A stretch of 45,732 bases of DNA from Methanocella sp. (GCF_035506375.1 NZ_DATJPM010000032.1:1-45732), one strand, 5' to 3'. Numbered from the stretch's first letter, positions 18,943-27,114 are shown. Notes: generated by a model not told the origin, from the letters alone. A program made the numbers and translations.

Positions 18943-20214
18943 ATGGAAGCGATGCGGGAGATTGAGCTGAGGGGCCATATCATCGACTCTTTCCTCCTAC
19001 CCAAAGTCTTCGACAAAGTCATGGACATGAACGGCGAGTTCGAGATACTCGAGTTCGAGATCGGAAAGCATAAGACGGATACCAGCTACGCCAGGCTCAT
19101 GATCCGGGGCAAGGACCAGGAGCACCTGGACGACATTTTCGGCGAGCTGCACCGGCTCGGTGCCTACGTGCCCGAGGCGGAGGACGCGGTCTTCGTAAAA
19201 GCCCCCAAGGATAAGGTCGTCCCCAAAGGGTTCTATTCGACCACAAACCACACCACCTACGTGAAGGTGGACGGCGAGTGGCTCAGAGTCAAGAATCAAA
19301 AGATGGACTCGCTAATCGTGCTCCGGAACGGCAGCGCTGTCTGCTCCACTCTGGGCCATATCAAGAAAGGCGACCGCGTTGTCATCGGAAACAGCGGCAT
19401 CCGCGTCGTGCCGCCGGAGAGGCCCCGCGGCCACACAATATTCGATTTCATGGGGAGCCAGGTCTCGTCCGAGAGGCCGTCCCAGTCGCTCATAAGGGAG
19501 ATCGCGGAGGAGATCTTCGAGGCCCACGAGAGAGGCGGAAAGATCGTCGTGGTCGGCGGCCCCGCCATCGTGCACACGGGCGGCCAGCAGGCGCTGGCGG
19601 AACTCGTAAGAAAAGGTTACGTGGATGCGCTGTTAGCGGGCAACGCCCTGGCAGTGCACGACGTGGAGTACAACTTATACGGCACCTCGCTGGGAATGGA
19701 CCTTAGGACCGCTGAGCTGGCGCCGGAAGGCCATAAGCACCACCTGTATGCCATCAGCGAGATCACCCGCGCGGGCTCTTTGAAAGAGGCCGTAAAGCAG
19801 GGCGTCCTCACAGGCGGCATAATGTACGAGTGCATCGTGAACGATATACCTTACGTGCTGGCGGGCTCGATAAGGGACGACGGGCCGCTGCCCGACGTCA
19901 TCTCTGACAGTATGAAGGCGCAGGACCTCATGCGGGAACAGGTCAAGGACGCGGATATCGTGCTCATGATGGCCACCATGCTCCATTCCATCGCGACGGG
20001 CAACTGCCTGTCCTCGAGCGTGCGCACTATTTGCGTGGACATCAACCCGGCGACCGTCACGAAATTAATGGACCGCGGCACCGCCCAGGCGATCGGCATC
20101 GTCACCGACGTGGGCACGTTCCTGCCCTGGCTCGCGGAAGAGATCGATAGCCTGGAGAAGAGCCGTAAAAAGCAGGCTATTACGGTCAAGGCGCCGAAAA
20201 AGAAAAATCGATAA
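18943..20214 (+). CDS. Archaeal-type ornithine cyclodeaminase (TIGR00300, LOR/SDH-domain family)
   Basis: Matches the family once called LOR/SDH bifunctional-enzyme conserved domain protein; a member from Methanococcus maripaludis was shown to convert ornithine to proline and ammonia. The N-terminal region (about 1-100) contains EIELRGHIIDS, VMDMNGEFEILEFEIGK and SYARLMI; the C-terminal part (about 180-410) has a dinucleotide-binding look, with KIVVVGGPAIVHTGGQ, ALLAGNALAVHDVEYNLYGT and VDINPATVTKL. I choose the ATG at 18943, five bases after GGTGA, rather than the upstream ATG at 18889, since homology begins at MREIELRG. The tail is basic (KAPKKKNR). Its neighbour is a P-II gene, which suits a nitrogen role. 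Confidence 0.82.
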   Translation: MEAMREIELRGHIIDSFLLPKVFDKVMDMNGEFEILEFEIGKHKTDTSYARLMIRGKDQEHLDDIFGELHRLGAYVPEAEDAVFVKAPKDKVVPKGFYSTTNHTTYVKVDGEWLRVKNQKMDSLIVLRNGSAVCSTLGHIKKGDRVVIGNSGIRVVPPERPRGHTIFDFMGSQVSSERPSQSLIREIAEEIFEAHERGGKIVVVGGPAIVHTGGQQALAELVRKGYVDALLAGNALAVHDVEYNLYGTSLGMDLRTAELAPEGHKHHLYAISEITRAGSLKEAVKQGVLTGGIMYECIVNDIPYVLAGSIRDDGPLPDVISDSMKAQDLMREQVKDADIVLMMATMLHSIATGNCLSSSVRTICVDINPATVTKLMDRGTAQAIGIVTDVGTFLPWLAEEIDSLEKSRKKQAITVKAPKKKNR

Positions 20215-20215
20215 G

Positions 20216-20237
20216 ACGATGGGCTTTTGCCCATCGT
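20216..20237. terminator. Hairpin terminator after the ornithine cyclodeaminase gene
   Basis: A perfect 9-bp stem, ACGATGGGC with GCCCATCGT, closes on a TTTT loop right after the stop at 20214. A weak T-run (ATTTTTAC) follows about twelve bases later. It could also serve the convergent minus-strand gene ending at 20303. Confidence 0.6.
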
Positions 20238-20302
20238 GAAGTATTCATTTTTACGTTATCATACCATTGCTTGTCGAGCGAGCATTCTACACATCAATAT
20301 TT

Positions 20303-20884
20303 CTATGTCGAGGGCTTCACCAATTTTGGCTGTTTTATCCCCGATGCAAGAGCCTGAACCGACGAGACGAGGCAGAGGAGGCCTGCCAGCATGAAAAACG
20401 CTATACTATACGGGCCTGACGATAAGAGGCCCAGGATCAGGAGCGCCAGCCTCTCGGGACGGCCGAACATGGCGGCGTTCGAGTTGAGACCCTTCCTGTG
20501 ATTGTATATCCTGGATGCCAGCAGCAGCATTGAGCCTGCGATAACCGCAAAGGCCATGACAGGCGTGCCTCCGGCGACCGCGCCCGTGATAAATGCCAGC
20601 TCGGAGAGCCGGTCGCACACGCTGTCAAAATACCGGCCGAACTCAGACGTGAGCCCGCAGGACCTCGCCAGCGAGCCGTCCACGGCATCCAGGCAGGCGC
20701 CAATGATAAAAAGGAAAATGCCCGCGTACAGATGGCCGGATGCGGCGAACAGCCCGGCGATCAATGATATGAGCAGGCCGGCCGCGGTGACTACGTTCGG
20801 CGTCACTCCTGCTGACAGCAGCGCGCGGGAAAAACTGCAAAGCAGACTGTCCTTCTGAGGCTTAAGCGCATAAAGCATGCTCAT
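20303..20884 (-). CDS. CDP-alcohol phosphatidyltransferase family enzyme
   Basis: An integral membrane enzyme that transfers a lipid phosphatidyl (in archaea, archaetidyl) group from a CDP-activated lipid to an alcohol, or uses a CDP-alcohol. The full catalytic motif is present: D66-x2-D69-G70-x2-A73-R74-x8-G83-x3-D87-x3-D91. Six hydrophobic segments are visible across 193 residues. Which alcohol is used cannot be told; inositol phosphate, serine and glycerol phosphate are known for archaeal members. It ends the TetR-led group and starts 17 bases after the methyltransferase. Its first residues (MSMLYALKPQ) resemble those of the gene before it (MSMLNEIKPQ). Confidence 0.85.
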   Translation of the reverse strand: MSMLYALKPQKDSLLCSFSRALLSAGVTPNVVTAAGLLISLIAGLFAASGHLYAGIFLFIIGACLDAVDGSLARSCGLTSEFGRYFDSVCDRLSELAFITGAVAGGTPVMAFAVIAGSMLLLASRIYNHRKGLNSNAAMFGRPERLALLILGLLSSGPYSIAFFMLAGLLCLVSSVQALASGIKQPKLVKPST

Positions 20885-20901
20885 ATCTTTAACCTTCTAT
20901 A

Positions 20902-21393
20902 TCATAAGAAACTGATGAGTACCTTCTTACGGTATTCCTCATATTGCCCGCCGAACTTCTCCCTCAGCGCATCGTCCTCCTCGTGGATGAACATCCGCTG
21001 GGCGGCGTACATGACGACAGAGGTCAGCAGGATCGGCCACCAGTTGAGCACCAGCGAGATGCCCGGTATGACGAGGACGATCCAGCTGCCGTATATGGGG
21101 TTCGGCATGATGGCGAAGGGTCCCCGCGTCTCCAGACGGCCCTGGAAGTATGCGAGGAGGAACATCCCGGTGGACAGGAGCCAGAACGCCACGCCGACCA
21201 CCAGGAACAGGGCGCCGAGCGCCTGCGTCCATCCGGCGGGCACCAGCGGATAATCGAACGCCGGCCGGTACACGTAGCTTATCCCTGCCGTCGCGGCGAA
21301 CGTTACGAGCAGCGGCACCATTATCTTAGGGCCGGCGCCCTCGATCCTCAGCTTTTTTGTGTTTTGCGGTTTTATCTCGTTAAGCATGCTCAT
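20902..21393 (-). CDS. Isoprenylcysteine/phospholipid methyltransferase-like membrane protein
   Basis: Resembles the ICMT/PEMT-type membrane methyltransferases. It has four to five hydrophobic segments, then the signature GPFAIMPNPIYGSW, and near the C-terminus EEDDALREKFGGQYEEYRKKV, the usual E-x-x-L..F...Y..Y pattern that binds S-adenosylmethionine. The substrate is unknown; given its neighbours, a polar lipid or an isoprenoid is a reasonable guess. I start at the ATG at 21393 because AAAGG lies about six bases upstream; the ATG at 21399 directly abuts that site. 163 residues. Confidence 0.78.
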   Translation of the reverse strand: MSMLNEIKPQNTKKLRIEGAGPKIMVPLLVTFAATAGISYVYRPAFDYPLVPAGWTQALGALFLVVGVAFWLLSTGMFLLAYFQGRLETRGPFAIMPNPIYGSWIVLVIPGISLVLNWWPILLTSVVMYAAQRMFIHEEDDALREKFGGQYEEYRKKVLISFL

Positions 21394-21408
21394 GCACATC
21401 CTTTCCTG

Positions 21409-21987
21409 TTACGCCACGGCGGATACGAGGTCCGAGCAGTCCATGTTACCGGCGTCGCCCGAGCGGATCGTCTTAGTGGCGGCCTTTTTATCGAGTGTGA
21501 CGCTGCCCAGGTCGGTCGCCACCTGTTCGCCGAATGTTGCGATATCACCGTCATTGAACTGCGGCGAGCCGGTCGTCCCGAATACTCCCACGGCCACGTC
21601 CTTTTGCGGCTTGAGCGCCTTCAGGTATGAATCGACCGAGTTGCTCACCCTCCCGAAGTACATCGGCCCGCCGGCGATGACCACGTCATAGCCCGACGTA
21701 TTGGAGGCGGCCGAACTCTTTATACCGGCCAGAGTAACCGTGTATCCCTTCGACTGCAGGTCATCCGCGATCTCGGCGGCGGCCTTTTTCGGGGCTCCCG
21801 AAAGGCCCGGGTTGTATACGACGAGCGCTTTACCAGCGGGCGTTCCGGCCGGGCTCAGGACCTTGCTGCTCGTGTCCGTAAGGCTCATGACGTCCCCGCA
21901 AAAGAGGACGCCCATGACAATTCCTATCACCGCGACTATCAATACGATGCCAATGACGACCAATCCTATGATCATTAATCCATCCAT
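21409..21987 (-). CDS. Membrane-anchored flavodoxin-like protein
   Basis: An N-terminal membrane helix (about residues 4-30, IIGLVVIGIVLIVAVIGIVM) precedes a flavodoxin fold. KALVVYNPGLSGAPKKAAAE is the first strand and FMN-phosphate loop, though the usual T/S-x-T-G-x-T is altered to NPGLSGAPKK. YDVVIAGGPMYFGRVSN and VGVFGTTGSPQF are the 50s/90s loops around the flavin ring. Electron carrier or quinone-reductase-like function is inferred. The anchor would hold it at the membrane with the two lipid-type enzymes downstream. It sits 52 bases after the TetR gene and nine bases before the methyltransferase frame. Confidence 0.75.
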   Translation of the reverse strand: MDGLMIIGLVVIGIVLIVAVIGIVMGVLFCGDVMSLTDTSSKVLSPAGTPAGKALVVYNPGLSGAPKKAAAEIADDLQSKGYTVTLAGIKSSAASNTSGYDVVIAGGPMYFGRVSNSVDSYLKALKPQKDVAVGVFGTTGSPQFNDGDIATFGEQVATDLGSVTLDKKAATKTIRSGDAGNMDCSDLVSAVA

Positions 21988-22039
21988 TTATATGCCTCCT
22001 ATTTCACTTACTGTTGTAATATTTTCCTGTCTTGATCTC

Positions 22040-22696
22040 TCACGGTCTTACCGTGTTCTTAAAGTACTCATTGTGCTCCTCGATGCGGGAACCGTAGTCC
22101 TCGATAAACGAGTTTCGGGTACTGCCGTAGCGCAGGAGAAAATGGTCTACAAGCGCCATCATGTAGAACGACATGTATTCATCGGTCAGGACTTTCGGGT
22201 CCGCAGGCTTGATGAGCTTATGCTTCATCATGATAGCGAAGCTCGACTCGAAGAACCGCGGCCCATCGCCAAAGAACGCCAGCATGAAATTTTTTATCTG
22301 GTCATTATGGTAAAGCTCGATGAACGAGATCCTCATGATCTTCTCCATGCGGGGATCCTCCAGCCAGCTCCCGGATACGCCGCTGGCCATGGCCATGAAC
22401 CCGTCCAGCCCCATCGAGAGGATCTGTGCTTCAGCATCATCGCTATCCGACCATTTACCTATCTTGCTCTGATCCCAGATCTCCAGGACATATTCCAGGA
22501 TCTTCTCGAGGATCTCGTCCTTGGTGTTGAAGTAGTAGTATAGCGTTGCCTTCCGGACGCCCGCCGCGTCCGCGATCTCGCGTAGCGATACGGCGTCGAA
22601 CCCTTTTACGGCGAACAGGTCGATGGCGACGTTCAGTATCCGTTCCTTCGTCGTCACTTCGCCCGATACTGTTGTTTTCTCGTCCATGTAAACCAT
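22040..22696 (-). CDS. TetR/AcrR family repressor (TetR1)
   Basis: The N-terminal helix-turn-helix domain is typical: TTKERILNVAIDLFAVKGFD, then VSLREIADAAGVRKATLYYYF and KDEILEKIL. The remaining about 150 residues form the variable ligand domain. The first ATG is at 22696; the ATG at 22687 (MDEKTTVSG) is an alternative. Palindromes lie on both sides of its TATA box, so it probably represses its own operon with the flavodoxin, methyltransferase and CDP-alcohol transferase. It is related in size and layout to TetR2 at 24485, whose promoter shares the operator. Confidence 0.9.
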   Translation of the reverse strand: MVYMDEKTTVSGEVTTKERILNVAIDLFAVKGFDAVSLREIADAAGVRKATLYYYFNTKDEILEKILEYVLEIWDQSKIGKWSDSDDAEAQILSMGLDGFMAMASGVSGSWLEDPRMEKIMRISFIELYHNDQIKNFMLAFFGDGPRFFESSFAIMMKHKLIKPADPKVLTDEYMSFYMMALVDHFLLRYGSTRNSFIEDYGSRIEEHNEYFKNTVRP

Positions 22697-22717
22697 GCCT
22701 TTACCGGCCGTTCGTAC

Positions 22718-22788
22718 TTCTCTACCTACCGACCGGTAGAGAACAATAGACCATTAAAGTATATAAATCTACCGGCCGGTCGGTAGAT
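22718..22788 (-). promoter_or_regulatory. TetR1 promoter with two operator palindromes
   Basis: Site 1 has 9-bp arms TTCTCTACC (22718-22726) and GGTAGAGAA (22735-22743). Site 2 has arms ATCTACCG (22767-22774) and CGGTAGAT (22781-22788) around GCCGGT. Between them, on the minus strand, is the TATA box TTTATATACTTTAA (22754-22767). Site 2 is one or two bases from the perfect palindrome seen twice at the TetR2 promoter. The gap 22789-22921 shows nothing else. Confidence 0.8.
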
Positions 22789-22921
22789 ATGATAAAGAAG
22801 GGGCCAGATTACTATATGATCGCTGATGGTAAAAGAGAACCGTGAATCTTGTTTTTCGATAAATGATTTATTGGGGCTACATGGGATTTTTACGATCATT
22901 ATTTCATTTAAGAAAATTACT

Positions 22922-23280
22922 GTGTTGAATATCTGATTTTAAGCGCACGGAGTGTACGGAGGCACTATTCTCACCACAATGGCACGGAGTTCACTAGGGC
23001 CCACAAAGCCTTTTTTATAATTAAGAGACAAAGGACACAGAGCCGCTTTTTGAACTTATAAGATACAAAGGATATGAAGGCACGATGGCAAAATGCTCTT
23101 GTCCATTCTACTATGCCCTTGTATCCTTCATGCCCTGATCGCCAATGAACCGGGCTCTGTGACCTTTGTAACTTAATTATAAAAAAGACTTTGTGGACCA
23201 TTGTGCCGTTGTGTCTCTGTGGTGAAAATAGTGCCCTCAGTGCCCTTATGAAGCTTAAAATACGGGAGTAATTCCACACT
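22922..23280. repeat. Long foldback repeat element, copy B
   Basis: Second copy of the element at 9505-9868, in the same orientation and about 359 bp long. The outer ends are GTGTTGAAT and ATTCCACAC. The outer arms (22959 onward against sequence ending 23238) are less perfect than in copy A, while the inner arms are better: TTTTTTATAATTAAG on the left faces CTTAATTATAAAAAA on the right. Long internal blocks are identical between copies, such as AGCCGCTTTTTGAACTTATA and AAGCTTAAAATACGGGAGTA. The right end lies about 20 bases from the stop of the minus-strand radical SAM gene, as copy A lies beside a minus-strand stop. Confidence 0.85.
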
Positions 23281-23300
23281 GTAAAAAAAATATTACCTTT

Positions 23301-24374
23301 CTAGCTCATCAGCGACTTGACCCATTCGGGGTTCTTCCAGAGAGCGCAGCCGCCGTTCGACTCCATGAGCCGGTCCCTGTTAGCCCTTAATGTCCTGAAC
23401 AGCTTCGAGTTCAAGGCGTCTTTTAGAGGCATGTCCAGGACGCTGCTGTCGGAGAACGGCGCGAACGGGCAGGGCTCGATATCGCCCGAGGCGCTGACGT
23501 GGATAAAGCCTCTTCCCGAGGATAGACAGCCGCCGAAGGCCTTCTCATCGCCCGGGAAGCCGATATATACTCCAGGTTGGCTTTTACGATATGCGGCCAT
23601 CTTGGCGAGAATCTCATCCCTCTGCGCATCGGTGACCACCCAGTCCTCGGTGCCCTTCTTGACGGGATTGTACTCCACGTAGATGAACGCCTTGCAGCCG
23701 TGCTCCCGCATGCGGCGGACGAATGGCTCGCCGGTCACCTCGTCGTAGTTCATACGGGTGACGGTGAGCGACGTGCCGAAGAAGATGCCCCGCTCGCACA
23801 GCTTCGCCATGTCTCTCATGAGCCGGTCATAAATGCCGGAGCCCCGGCGCAGGTCGGTGATATTCTCGTGGCCCTCCATACTGAGGATCGGTATGACGTG
23901 CTTTTGCTCCTTGAACTTCTGTAGCACGGCCTCGTCGATGAGCGTGCCGTTCGTGAACAGCGTGAAGATCATATCGGGGAAGTCCTTCGTGACGTTGAAT
24001 ATCTCCGGCTTTGTCAGAGGCTCGCCCCCCACGAGCAGTACGATGGACGTGCCCAGCTCGCTTGCCTGCTTCAGGACGTTCCTCATGCCAGCCTCGTCAA
24101 GCTCGGGCTTGATGGCACGGGGCACGAGCCGGGAATAGCAGCCGGCACAATGCAAATTGCACTTATTAGTGACGCTGAGGATCATCACGGGTGGCACATG
24201 GAGGCCCTGCTCCTCGTTCTTCTGCCGGACGGACGCTGCCTTCTTCTGGGCGAGCGTCGCCTTTACGAAGAACGTCGCCATGGCGGGGTCCCTCATCGAG
24301 ACGCCCAGCGCATCGCTGAATATGCCCCGGATCATCCGGTTTACCATTTCATTCATCTGTGAATTATCTTCCAT
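23301..24374 (-). CDS. Radical SAM protein with SPASM-like C-terminus
   Basis: The [4Fe-4S] cluster motif CxxxCxxC is C72-NLH-C76-AG-C79, preceded by the strand MILSVTNK. The SAM-binding GGEP motif is in VLLVGGEPLTKPEI. Later features are LFTNGTLID, SMEGHENITDLRRG and TSLTVTRMNYDEV. The C-terminal part has Cys residues in FGGCLSSGR, GDIEPCPFAPF and NGGCALW, the pattern of an auxiliary cluster or SPASM/twitch domain. The first 60 residues are helical and family-specific. The reaction is unknown. It lies 110 bases downstream of TetR2 in the same direction and probably shares its promoter. Confidence 0.85.
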   Translation of the reverse strand: MEDNSQMNEMVNRMIRGIFSDALGVSMRDPAMATFFVKATLAQKKAASVRQKNEEQGLHVPPVMILSVTNKCNLHCAGCYSRLVPRAIKPELDEAGMRNVLKQASELGTSIVLLVGGEPLTKPEIFNVTKDFPDMIFTLFTNGTLIDEAVLQKFKEQKHVIPILSMEGHENITDLRRGSGIYDRLMRDMAKLCERGIFFGTSLTVTRMNYDEVTGEPFVRRMREHGCKAFIYVEYNPVKKGTEDWVVTDAQRDEILAKMAAYRKSQPGVYIGFPGDEKAFGGCLSSGRGFIHVSASGDIEPCPFAPFSDSSVLDMPLKDALNSKLFRTLRANRDRLMESNGGCALWKNPEWVKSLMS

Positions 24375-24484
24375 TTTCTATTCCCCCATCATTTTTATCC
24401 TGAGCAAGACTTTGGGAAGGTACTTGTTATTGACATATACCTAATACTAGTATATATTGATTGCTACTATCCATACTATTCTAA

Positions 24485-25126
24485 TTATGCCTTGATCGAT
24501 CGGACTAAGAATTTCATATGCTCGTCCAGTATCCTCTCGTTAGCCCCTAGGAATGAGCCCTCGCCGTCGAAGTGTGCGATAAAGTAGTCCATGAACGTAT
24601 AGATGTAGAACGCCAGGTACTCCCGGGCAAGAACTTCCGGGCTCACGGCCTTGATGAGGCCATGCTTCCCCATGGTCCTGAAATTCGACGTCCAGAAGGC
24701 GATGGCTTCGCCCGTAAACTGGTCGTAGAACTCCTTGATGCGCGGGTCGTGGTATAGCTCGATGCAGATGATACGCCAGACCTTCTCCATCCCGGGCGCG
24801 GCGATCCATTTGTTGAACACGCTGCCGGCCATCGCCATGTAGCCCTCGACGCCCATGGAAACCATCATCTTCTCCGCGTCCTCGCCCTCAGGGCCTACGG
24901 TCTCCAGCGCCATGGCGGGATAGTTAAATATCTGCTCGATCAGCGCGTCCTTGCTCTCAAAATGGCTGTAAAGCGATGCCTTTTTTATACCAACAGCCTC
25001 GGCGATCTCGCGCATGGACACCCCGTCGAAGCCCTTATGCGCGAACAGATCGAGAGCCACTTCAAAGATGCGCTGCTTCGTGGTCTTATCGTTCGAAATC
25101 ATTTCTATATCATTCATGATGGGCAT
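24485..25126 (-). CDS. TetR/AcrR family repressor (TetR2)
   Basis: The DNA-binding domain reads KTTKQRIFEVALDLFAHKGFD, SMREIAEAVGIKKASLYSHF and KDALIEQIF, close to TetR1. The ligand domain also shows paired similarities with TetR1, for example GVEGYMAMAGS against GLDGFMAMASG, and CIELYHDPRIKEF against FIELYHNDQIKNF. The two regulators are therefore paralogues rather than just the same superfamily. 213 residues; inner ATGs at residues 4 and 9 are possible starts. Two perfect palindromes lie immediately upstream. Confidence 0.9.
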   Translation of the reverse strand: MPIMNDIEMISNDKTTKQRIFEVALDLFAHKGFDGVSMREIAEAVGIKKASLYSHFESKDALIEQIFNYPAMALETVGPEGEDAEKMMVSMGVEGYMAMAGSVFNKWIAAPGMEKVWRIICIELYHDPRIKEFYDQFTGEAIAFWTSNFRTMGKHGLIKAVSPEVLAREYLAFYIYTFMDYFIAHFDGEGSFLGANERILDEHMKFLVRSIKA

Positions 25127-25146
25127 ATACTACACACCTGTACTTT

Positions 25147-25223
25147 TACTACCGACCGGTCGGTAGTATTCCACGAGCCCCTTTATATGGTTAAAGTATA
25201 TAAAGCTACCGACCGGTCGGTAG
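25147..25223 (-). promoter_or_regulatory. TetR2 promoter with two perfect operators
   Basis: Site A is a perfect 22-bp palindrome (25147-25168) with half site TACTACCGACC; site B is a perfect 18-bp palindrome (25206-25223) with half site CTACCGACC. The minus-strand TATA box TTTATATACTTTAA lies between (25191-25204). The 14-bp box plus a one-base gap plus the operator is the same layout as at TetR1. Site B also faces the small plus-strand gene at 25281 and might control it. Confidence 0.85.
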
Positions 25224-25280
25224 TAAAAATGCAATTTATCGTAGAAGGGATTAAAGGCTTACCGCTCTAAACTTATAATT

Positions 25281-25463
25281 ATGTTAAGCAACGGCGAGAT
25301 CTACCATATGGCCTTCAAGCTCTGGGAAGAAGTTGTGAGGGAGCATAAGCAGCTGTCGGTCTTCGAGCTGCGCAGCTACCTGAAAGAGCTGAATACGCAA
25401 GACCTGCCTAAGGAGCAGATAGAAGAAAAGGCCCGGGAATGGATAAAAGAAAATAAAAAATAG
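25281..25463 (+). CDS. Small charged helical protein of unknown function
   Basis: A 60-residue open frame, MLSNGEIYHMAFKLWEEVVR followed by a Lys/Glu-rich stretch, predicted to be mostly helical with no membrane segment and no cysteines. The amino-acid pattern (alternating hydrophobic and charged residues, LSVFELRSYLKELN) looks like a genuine protein, and the frame fills the space between the TetR2 operators and the convergent MFS gene. No strong ribosome binding site is seen, so expression could be leaderless. I do not recognise the family. Confidence 0.55.
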   Translation: MLSNGEIYHMAFKLWEEVVREHKQLSVFELRSYLKELNTQDLPKEQIEEKAREWIKENKK

Positions 25464-25467
25464 TGTT

Positions 25468-26919
25468 TTATTGGGCCGTGTGAGGGGCCATGAAGGCGGC
25501 TTTTGACCTGGAGCGGGCGTAGAGCAGCCACGATAGCATAGCTCCGACCGCACAAAGCACGCCGGCCAGGTATATGCCGTTACCCGCTACGGCGGCTATG
25601 GTCGATGGAGTTGCGTTGAAGACGCCAGATGGCATGCCCAGACTCAGTATGATGGAGCCCATAGAGACGCCGAGTGCCATGCCGAGATTCCGCGCCACTG
25701 CAGAGGCACTGGAAGCGATGGCGGTCTTTTGGCGAGGCAGCGCGCTCATGGTCTCGGTGCTGTTCGGGCTGGTGAAAATGGACTCGCCGATGCCGTAGAT
25801 TACCAGCGAGGTCATCATCATCGCCAAGTCCAGGCGGGAAGCGAAGTAGCCGAGGAGCAGGAACGAGAGGGCCATAATTCCCATGCCCAGGGCGCTATAG
25901 TATTTCCAGGGCTTTTTATCGACCAGCCAGCCACCCAGGGGAGCGCCCACGATCATGATAGCCGGGGGCACGAAGAGCAATATGCCTACGAAGGACGGCG
26001 AATAGTGCAGCGCCCCCTCGAAGTAGAAAGGAGCGATGATCCCCATCAGCAGGCTGATGGTAAAGCAGATGAACATCGCTGCCAGGGGCAGCGTGAACCG
26101 CACTTCCATAAATATTGAGAGGTCCAGCAGCGGGGCCTTAGACCGGGTCTCCTGCACGATGAATGCGGCAAGGCCGAGCACGAATGCCACTGTGTATATG
26201 ATCATCGGCATCGAGACCTGCAAGCCCGTGCTGATCTCGTCCAGCAGGAGCATTAGGGACGACATGGTGACGATCATGGCCACGGCGCCGACCCAGTCCA
26301 GGCTCAGCGAGGGAGCCCTTATCTCGCTGACCTTCATGTACTTGAGCGCGGCCGCGATGACGACGATGCCGATGGGCACGTTGATCAGGAAGACCGAGCC
26401 CCACCCGAAGTGCTCGACGAGGAAGCCGCCGAGCACGGGGCCGAGTATGCAGCCGATGCCCGAGACGGCGCCAATGTAGCCCATCGCCCGGCCCCTCTCG
26501 GCAGTCGGAAAGACCTGGAAGATGATGGCGGCACCGATGCCGCCGACCATGGCTCCGCCGATGGCCTGCAGGATCCGGAAGCCGATCAGCTCGTAGATGC
26601 CCGGGGCGAAGCCGCAGGCCAGCGAGCCGAGCGTGAAGACGATAAATCCGGCGATGTACACCTTCGCCTTGCCCGTGTATTCGGAGAGCTTGCCGAAGAT
26701 GAGGAGCGTTGCCGTCATCGTCAGCAGGTAGGCCGTGGCCGTCCACTGGGACAGGGCCAGGCCGACGTGGAATTCGCTCGTGATCGTCGGGAGGGCGATG
26801 CCGACGACGTTGCCGTCCAGCACCGACATGAGAATGCCCGCGAGGATGATGCCAAGGATTATGTAGCGGTCCTTGAAAGCGCTGTCGCGCTCCTGTTGTT
26901 TGACATATGCTTGTTCCAT
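25468..26919 (-). CDS. MFS drug exporter, DHA2 (14-helix, EmrB/QacA) type
   Basis: Proton-driven multidrug efflux family. It has about 14 membrane helices over 483 residues. DHA2-type motifs are visible: LDGNVVGIALPTI in the first helix (motif D1), QWTATAYLLTMTATLLIFGKLSEYTGK (motif A after helix 2), RILQAIGGAMVGG (motif B) and GPVLGGFLVEHFGW (motif C). GGTGAT precedes the ATG. A MarR-type palindrome lies between its TATA box and the expected start site, so it is likely induced when the MarR regulator upstream releases DNA. It ends close to the convergent small gene. Confidence 0.9.
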   Translation of the reverse strand: MEQAYVKQQERDSAFKDRYIILGIILAGILMSVLDGNVVGIALPTITSEFHVGLALSQWTATAYLLTMTATLLIFGKLSEYTGKAKVYIAGFIVFTLGSLACGFAPGIYELIGFRILQAIGGAMVGGIGAAIIFQVFPTAERGRAMGYIGAVSGIGCILGPVLGGFLVEHFGWGSVFLINVPIGIVVIAAALKYMKVSEIRAPSLSLDWVGAVAMIVTMSSLMLLLDEISTGLQVSMPMIIYTVAFVLGLAAFIVQETRSKAPLLDLSIFMEVRFTLPLAAMFICFTISLLMGIIAPFYFEGALHYSPSFVGILLFVPPAIMIVGAPLGGWLVDKKPWKYYSALGMGIMALSFLLLGYFASRLDLAMMMTSLVIYGIGESIFTSPNSTETMSALPRQKTAIASSASAVARNLGMALGVSMGSIILSLGMPSGVFNATPSTIAAVAGNGIYLAGVLCAVGAMLSWLLYARSRSKAAFMAPHTAQ

Positions 26920-26974
26920 GAGATATCACCGTAATTAGTGCCGCATGCGGTTCGTGAATAACGCCGGGCGCTGA

Positions 26975-27057
26975 TAGTACGATAGTTCGTACTAGTATAT
27001 ATAATGTTCGATTGTTCGTACTATAAGATATATGATACAGTTATAATTATCGTACTA
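26975..27057 (-). promoter_or_regulatory. MarR operators at the MFS exporter promoter
   Basis: A perfect palindrome TAGTACGA-TAGT-TCGTACTA lies at 26975-26994, just below the minus-strand TATA box (TTATATATA, about 26996-27004). Two weaker sites with one good half, TCGTACTA, follow at 27016-27023 and 27050-27057. The same 8-bp arms occur before the MarR gene. Confidence 0.8.
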
Positions 27058-27114
27058 AACTAGCGCTAAGACATATAGAATAAGCAAATGGCGACAACGT
27101 TAAGGAAAAAACAG

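Noticed and set aside
22971..23279. 102-residue minus-strand frame inside the foldback repeat
   Set aside because: It is read from the palindromic arms, which are not coding in copy A; frames of this kind are typical of such repeats.
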